Part shown: positions 60,468-64,000 of the stretch, one piece after another
Layout: each line of letters starts with the position of its first letter
Position numbering within the stretch: position 1 is the first letter of the stretch
From: Isoperla grammatica
Lineage: Eukaryota; Arthropoda; Insecta; Plecoptera; Perlodidae
DNA: 64,000 bases
Assembly: GCA_945910005.1 (NCBI GenBank)
Contig: OX246744.1
Span: 1,156,992-1,220,991, forward strand
Direction of reading: 5' to 3'
Notes under the pieces: generated by a model
The model's input: the letters and a program-made list of their open reading frames with translations, nothing else
Database searches by the model: none
Told to the model about the DNA's origin: nothing
Position numbers and translations under genes: made by a program

Positions 60468-62503
60468 CTAATCAAGTAGGCCCGATTGCTTGAATTCCTT
60501 GCAAATTTCTGATTGTTCGTTGGCCGGCTCTTTGTGACAGGCTACAATGTAATAGTGACATGACTCCTTATTAGGCCTCAGCTTGCAGTCGGTAGTTTGT
60601 AGTAGATCTGAAATAACGTTTACTCCCTTCCCGGCGATGTTGACGCCGGCATAAATTGCCAGCTTGCCAATCTGATGGGCGTCGTACACGGCATGATCCA
60701 ATACTGTCCCCCAAAAACCTCTGTTTTCGCCATCGGCAGGACTGGCCTTACGCACTGGAACACAAAGTAACGGTGTGATGCGCATGGCGGCCATACTGGT
60801 GACCACAATGCCATGTGATTGGTAGTTCATTGTTACTATGTTTCAGATGGCGCCAGGTTGAAGTTTAACTGTTCTCCAGAGCAACTTAAATAAATTCTCT
60901 CTGATTTCGGCCACACTTTTTGTTGTTTACAATGGCACACGTAATCATTTCCTTAAACTTTATCGGGGGATATACGTGTCAAACTCACATTTTGAACACG
61001 TATATCTCCCGATAAAGTTTACGGAAATGATTATGTGTGCCAAACATTATTCGTTTTCTATTGACAGCTAAATGAAACTTGAAATAGTACTATAGGTGGC
61101 CATCAGAATTCCCGGTATGACGTCACGCGAATATAATATTGTTGCAGACAACTGGAAGGAGCACGTCCACTATTGGCCACTCCAAGTAGACTGGACGCAT
61201 TCTGATGGTTGGAAAATAAACCAGTGTGATGTGGAGTTTCAAAGACATTGCATTGGACATGGGCCTTCCTAGAGCCACTGCAATTTGGTATCAAGGTAGC
61301 ATGATGTAAAAGACGAAAGAAAAAAAAGGTTGTAGTAGAAAGTTTGTTTAGATTCTAAAAAAACTACATTTTCTTTAAAACAAGATTGAATGCTGCCGTG
61401 GAGAACGAAAGAGCCTTGTTTGACATAGTTCAACATGTGTACAGTTAACAATACCCCACCACATTTCTCGCTTGGAAAAGTCTAAGGTAAGACAACTAGT
61501 AATTAATAGCCCTGCGTTGCAATGCCAGTGTCAGTTCGACACCATTTTGTTGGCTGCTTTCCAAGGTCCACTAAATCCCCTGGCGGGGATGGCGATCTAG
61601 TGGACCTTGGCTGCCTTTCATTGGAATCCAGGTTGTGCCATAGCGTGAACCCCCTTGTGAATTTAATTAACAAGTGGCTATTGTATTGTTATTGTTAAAT
61701 CATCTGGCAGCGTTATCAATATGGTCTAACTGGGATGCGTAACATGTTGAAATGAAAAGCTTTTTTGGAGACCACACGTCATGGTTATCCTCCCCCCCCC
61801 CGGAAATACCATTTATGTGATTTGTACGTACCTATACGACCAGTCAGAGACCCGGAAATCACCTTAAAAAACAAAACACTAAATGTCACAAAGTACTCAG
61901 TTATAAACACAAGAAAAAAGAAGTCAAACAATCACAACGTTATTTCGTTACGTATAATAAATCATGTCTCGTTTGGCGCCAAGGATTCCTCATCACTCTG
62001 TTAAAATATGTGGCTGAGATATAAAAAGTTGCTTTAGTCACAACTCAAACATTGGTTAATACAAACTAACTTGGGTGATCCTATTTCAGTGATACAAGAG
62101 CTAAAACCAAAAGAGAATAATTTACATTTATTCTACTTTCCAGATGTATTTGGTAGTTATCGCTTAATCCAGGTAACTGAACTCGTTTAACATTGAGCGC
62201 ATGGCGGACAAGTTCAAGTATAAAGTTGAAAGTCAAGCCGCCAGATCGCAAGCCAGTCGATAGCAAAATTTGGCACTGTAGATGCAGCGAGTGAACTCCT
62301 TCGCGTCGATCATTCAACTAGTTGGGATCCTAGCCGCTAGGCCAGCTGTCGCCAGAAATCGACGGAAGCTTCCTGTATTAAGCGATAGGCTAGCGCCTAT
62401 TTAAGTATTTGATACCTTCTGTTCATCCTATTTCCCTGATAGAAGCGAACCTCGTGCGTGGACTCACCGCAGCCAACACAAGGAACACAGCTATCTTCTG
62501 CAT
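60468..62503 (-). CDS. P7: small secreted protein, helical core plus four-cysteine tail
   Basis: Exons on the minus strand: 62503-62468 (36 nt), 61862-61832 (31 nt) and 60754-60468 (287 nt). The phases are 0 and 1, giving 117 residues and a TAG stop. The acceptor before exon 2 is TTTTTTAAG and the others are CAG. The leader is MQKIAVFLVLAA then VISGSLTGRI. The mature part begins VRKASPADGENRGFW. It has the core GKLAIYAGVNIAGKG and cysteines in CKLRPNKESCHYYIVACH and EIC, closely matching P2. A longer ORF from 60830 runs through the splice site and is not the likely protein. A TATA-like box lies 60 nt upstream of the ATG. Function unknown. Confidence 0.87.
60933..61042. repeat. Perfect-type hairpin in P7 intron 2
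   Basis: Arms of about 47 bp beginning TGGCACACGTAATCATTTCC and pairing with GGAAATGATTATGTGTGCCA, around a loop of about 16 nt. It could be a tiny palindromic MITE or a hairpin RNA. No target duplication is clear. Confidence 0.75.
61561..61610. repeat. Short inverted repeat in P7 intron 2
   Basis: CCAAGGTCCACTA and TAGTGGACCTTGG are exact complements separated by 24 nt, a possible stem-loop. Confidence 0.7.
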
Positions 62504-62562
62504 GGTGCACTGAGTCTACTCTGCTTCGAAGCGAGTGTGAGGTTGGGCTATTGGGAGCCGGC

Positions 62563-62568
62563 ATTATA
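62563..62568 (-). promoter_or_regulatory. TATA-like box of P7
   Basis: Minus-strand GAATATAATGC, 60 nt upstream of the P7 ATG, with the same CTTCGAAGC box between. Confidence 0.75.
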
Positions 62569-62761
62569 TTCGACGAAACGAGACACTCCAAGCGGACAAA
62601 GCGACAAGCGCTAGGGCAAGGTGGCGGTAATCCAAAGCAAAGACATCACGAATCTACCCCACTTGCCCTTTAACATCAGTTTGGTGGCTATAGCCAACCA
62701 CTGCAGCCCAACGTGTAAAATGCAATTTTCTCAGCAATGTATATAAATACCACGGTGATAT

Positions 62762-63145
62762 AGGCCTAGGCCTAGGCAACATGAACCTAGCAACATGAAC
62801 CTAGGCAACGGTGATTTAGGCCTAGGCAACATGAACCTAGCAACATTAACCTAGGCAACGGTGATGTAGGCCTAGGCAACATAAATCAAGGCCACGGTAA
62901 TGTAGGCCTAGGCCTAGAAAACATGAACCTAGGCAACATGAACCTAGGCAACGGTTATGTAGGCCTAGCCTTAGGCACTATGAATGTAGGCGACGGTGAT
63001 GTAGGCCTAGCCCTAGGCAACATGAGCCTAGGCAACGGTGATGTAGGCCTAGGCCTTGGCAACATGAACCTTGGCAACGGTGATGTAGGCCTAGGCCTAG
63101 GCAACATGAACCTAGGCAACGGTGATGTAGGCCTAGGCCTAAACC
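62762..63145. repeat. CCTAGGCAAC minisatellite
   Basis: About ten imperfect units of 36-45 bp containing GGCCTAGGC, AACATGAACCTAGG and CAACGGTGATGTA. The periodic ORFs on both strands (NLGNGDVGLGL and similar) come from the repeat. I see no gene. Confidence 0.9.
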
Positions 63146-64000
63146 TCTTGGAAACATGAACAATGTCTGCCCATTCTGTACGAACACAACGAATACCACT
63201 GAAGATGATTAATTGATAAGCTGGAAATTCATTAATTTATATAAGCAAGAATGAATGTTATAAATGGTATAGTTTCAAATAGATTTACAACAGCTCAAAT
63301 AGATAAAGCCTACAACTCAAACCATTCTACAGATTACAATTATGTTTGATTTTCCTTTTTCCCTTTCTCTAGAGTTTTCTAGTCACGTTTGGTTTAAAGA
63401 AAGCGAATTATCCAGGTTCTATCTACCCTGGACTATCTGCCGTACGTCTGCCTAACTGGGATCGTATCTACCACTTCACTATTCCAGAGTATTCCTTCCT
63501 ATTTTAGAATATCTTCAACTAAAGGGTCACATCTGTTGTATTTAACTTGTCTAGAAATTTTTCTTTTCATTTCTTCATTAAAGTAATTAATTGAAGCAAG
63601 TCAATCCTACTAGAGATAATTATAACTATCTAATAAAACTACATATTCTGAAATAATATGAGATTGTATTGTAATAGTAAAAGTCTATATATTCAACAGG
63701 ACCGAGGTCCCACTAATAGAAAGTTACTAGACTGGGAGGTGGGGAAGCCTGGTATCGGCACGAAGCCTACTTCTATTGAAAGTTACCAAGGGATCATCGG
63801 GTTTACGTTCCGGGCGGAGGGGTTGTGACTATGACGATTTATGGGGGTTTCTTTACTAACCTGGCCGCCCGAATAGTTGACGACAAGAGCAAAGCTGTTT
63901 CGTAGCCTCCAATGTCCTTTAACCAAACTTTTCGGATGTGTTTTGGAGGATACAAGCCACCCTCACTCTTCCTGACCTAGCTCGATATTGCTTAACTAAG
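63146..64000. other. Right flank, no gene recognised
   Basis: AT-rich sequence. It holds a diverged copy of the 53925-54240 repeat at about 63720-63945, and a dispersed phrase near 63360-63400 (CCCTTTCTCTAGAGTTTTC) whose inverted match lies near 38490-38505. Confidence 0.45.

Noticed and set aside
60468..60830. 120-residue start for P7 at 60830
   Set aside because: The extra N-terminus comes from intron 2. The CAG acceptor at 60755, the shared phase and the separate leader exons fit the family far better.
62923..63199. Gly-Asn-Val repeat protein near the right end
   Set aside because: Periodic translation of the CCTAGGCAAC minisatellite on both strands. No splice sites, promoter or non-repeat domain.

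Overview
This window looks like nuclear DNA of an animal, most likely an invertebrate and plausibly an arthropod such as a crustacean. The grounds are GT-AG introns, AATAAA polyadenylation signals, TATA boxes, tRNA-derived SINE-like repeats, 3' ends of jockey-like LINEs, hAT-type and TTAA-type miniature transposons, long G/C homopolymers and many tandem repeats. The species assignment is inference and weak. All genes I can support are spliced and lie on the minus strand, so single-frame ORFs show only fragments of them.

Layout. 1-3.2 kb: non-coding, with homopolymers and one SINE-like element. 3.2-12.9 kb: a CpG-rich tandem satellite with a monomer near 2.1 kb, interrupted by a 729-bp TTAA-flanked MITE and a LINE tail. 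13.2-20.7 kb: a complete six-exon gene for a testis-specific serine kinase (TSSK) type protein of 318 residues, all splice phases compatible. Five of its exon-intron junctions are themselves tandemly duplicated (about 16, 41, 4, 2 and 2 copies). 20.7-24.4 kb: intergenic, with a SINE and a hAT MITE.

24.5-62.6 kb: a cluster of seven related small secreted-protein loci, called P1 to P7 here. Six have the same three-exon structure: a 36-nt signal-peptide exon, a 28-31-nt micro-exon and a long terminal exon, with intron phases 0 then 1. In all six a TATA-like box starts exactly 60 nt upstream of the ATG. P2, P5, P7, P4 and P1 end in a four-cysteine module. P3 and P6 replace it with N-terminal pentapeptide repeats (about 5 versus 25 units) followed by the shared helical core. 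P2-P3 and P5-P6 are two copies of a recent segmental duplication, each preceded by a giant 38-bp tandem array (about 4.6 kb and 8.6 kb). Between these copies the terminal exons have changed almost only at amino-acid-changing sites while adjoining introns are nearly identical, which points to strong diversifying selection.

The P cluster is the best candidate for an undescribed system: secreted proteins with a constant leader, a constant promoter and fast-changing mature parts, as in venom, immune or reproductive gene families. I do not recognise the family and assign no function. The TSSK junction arrays are the second unusual feature.
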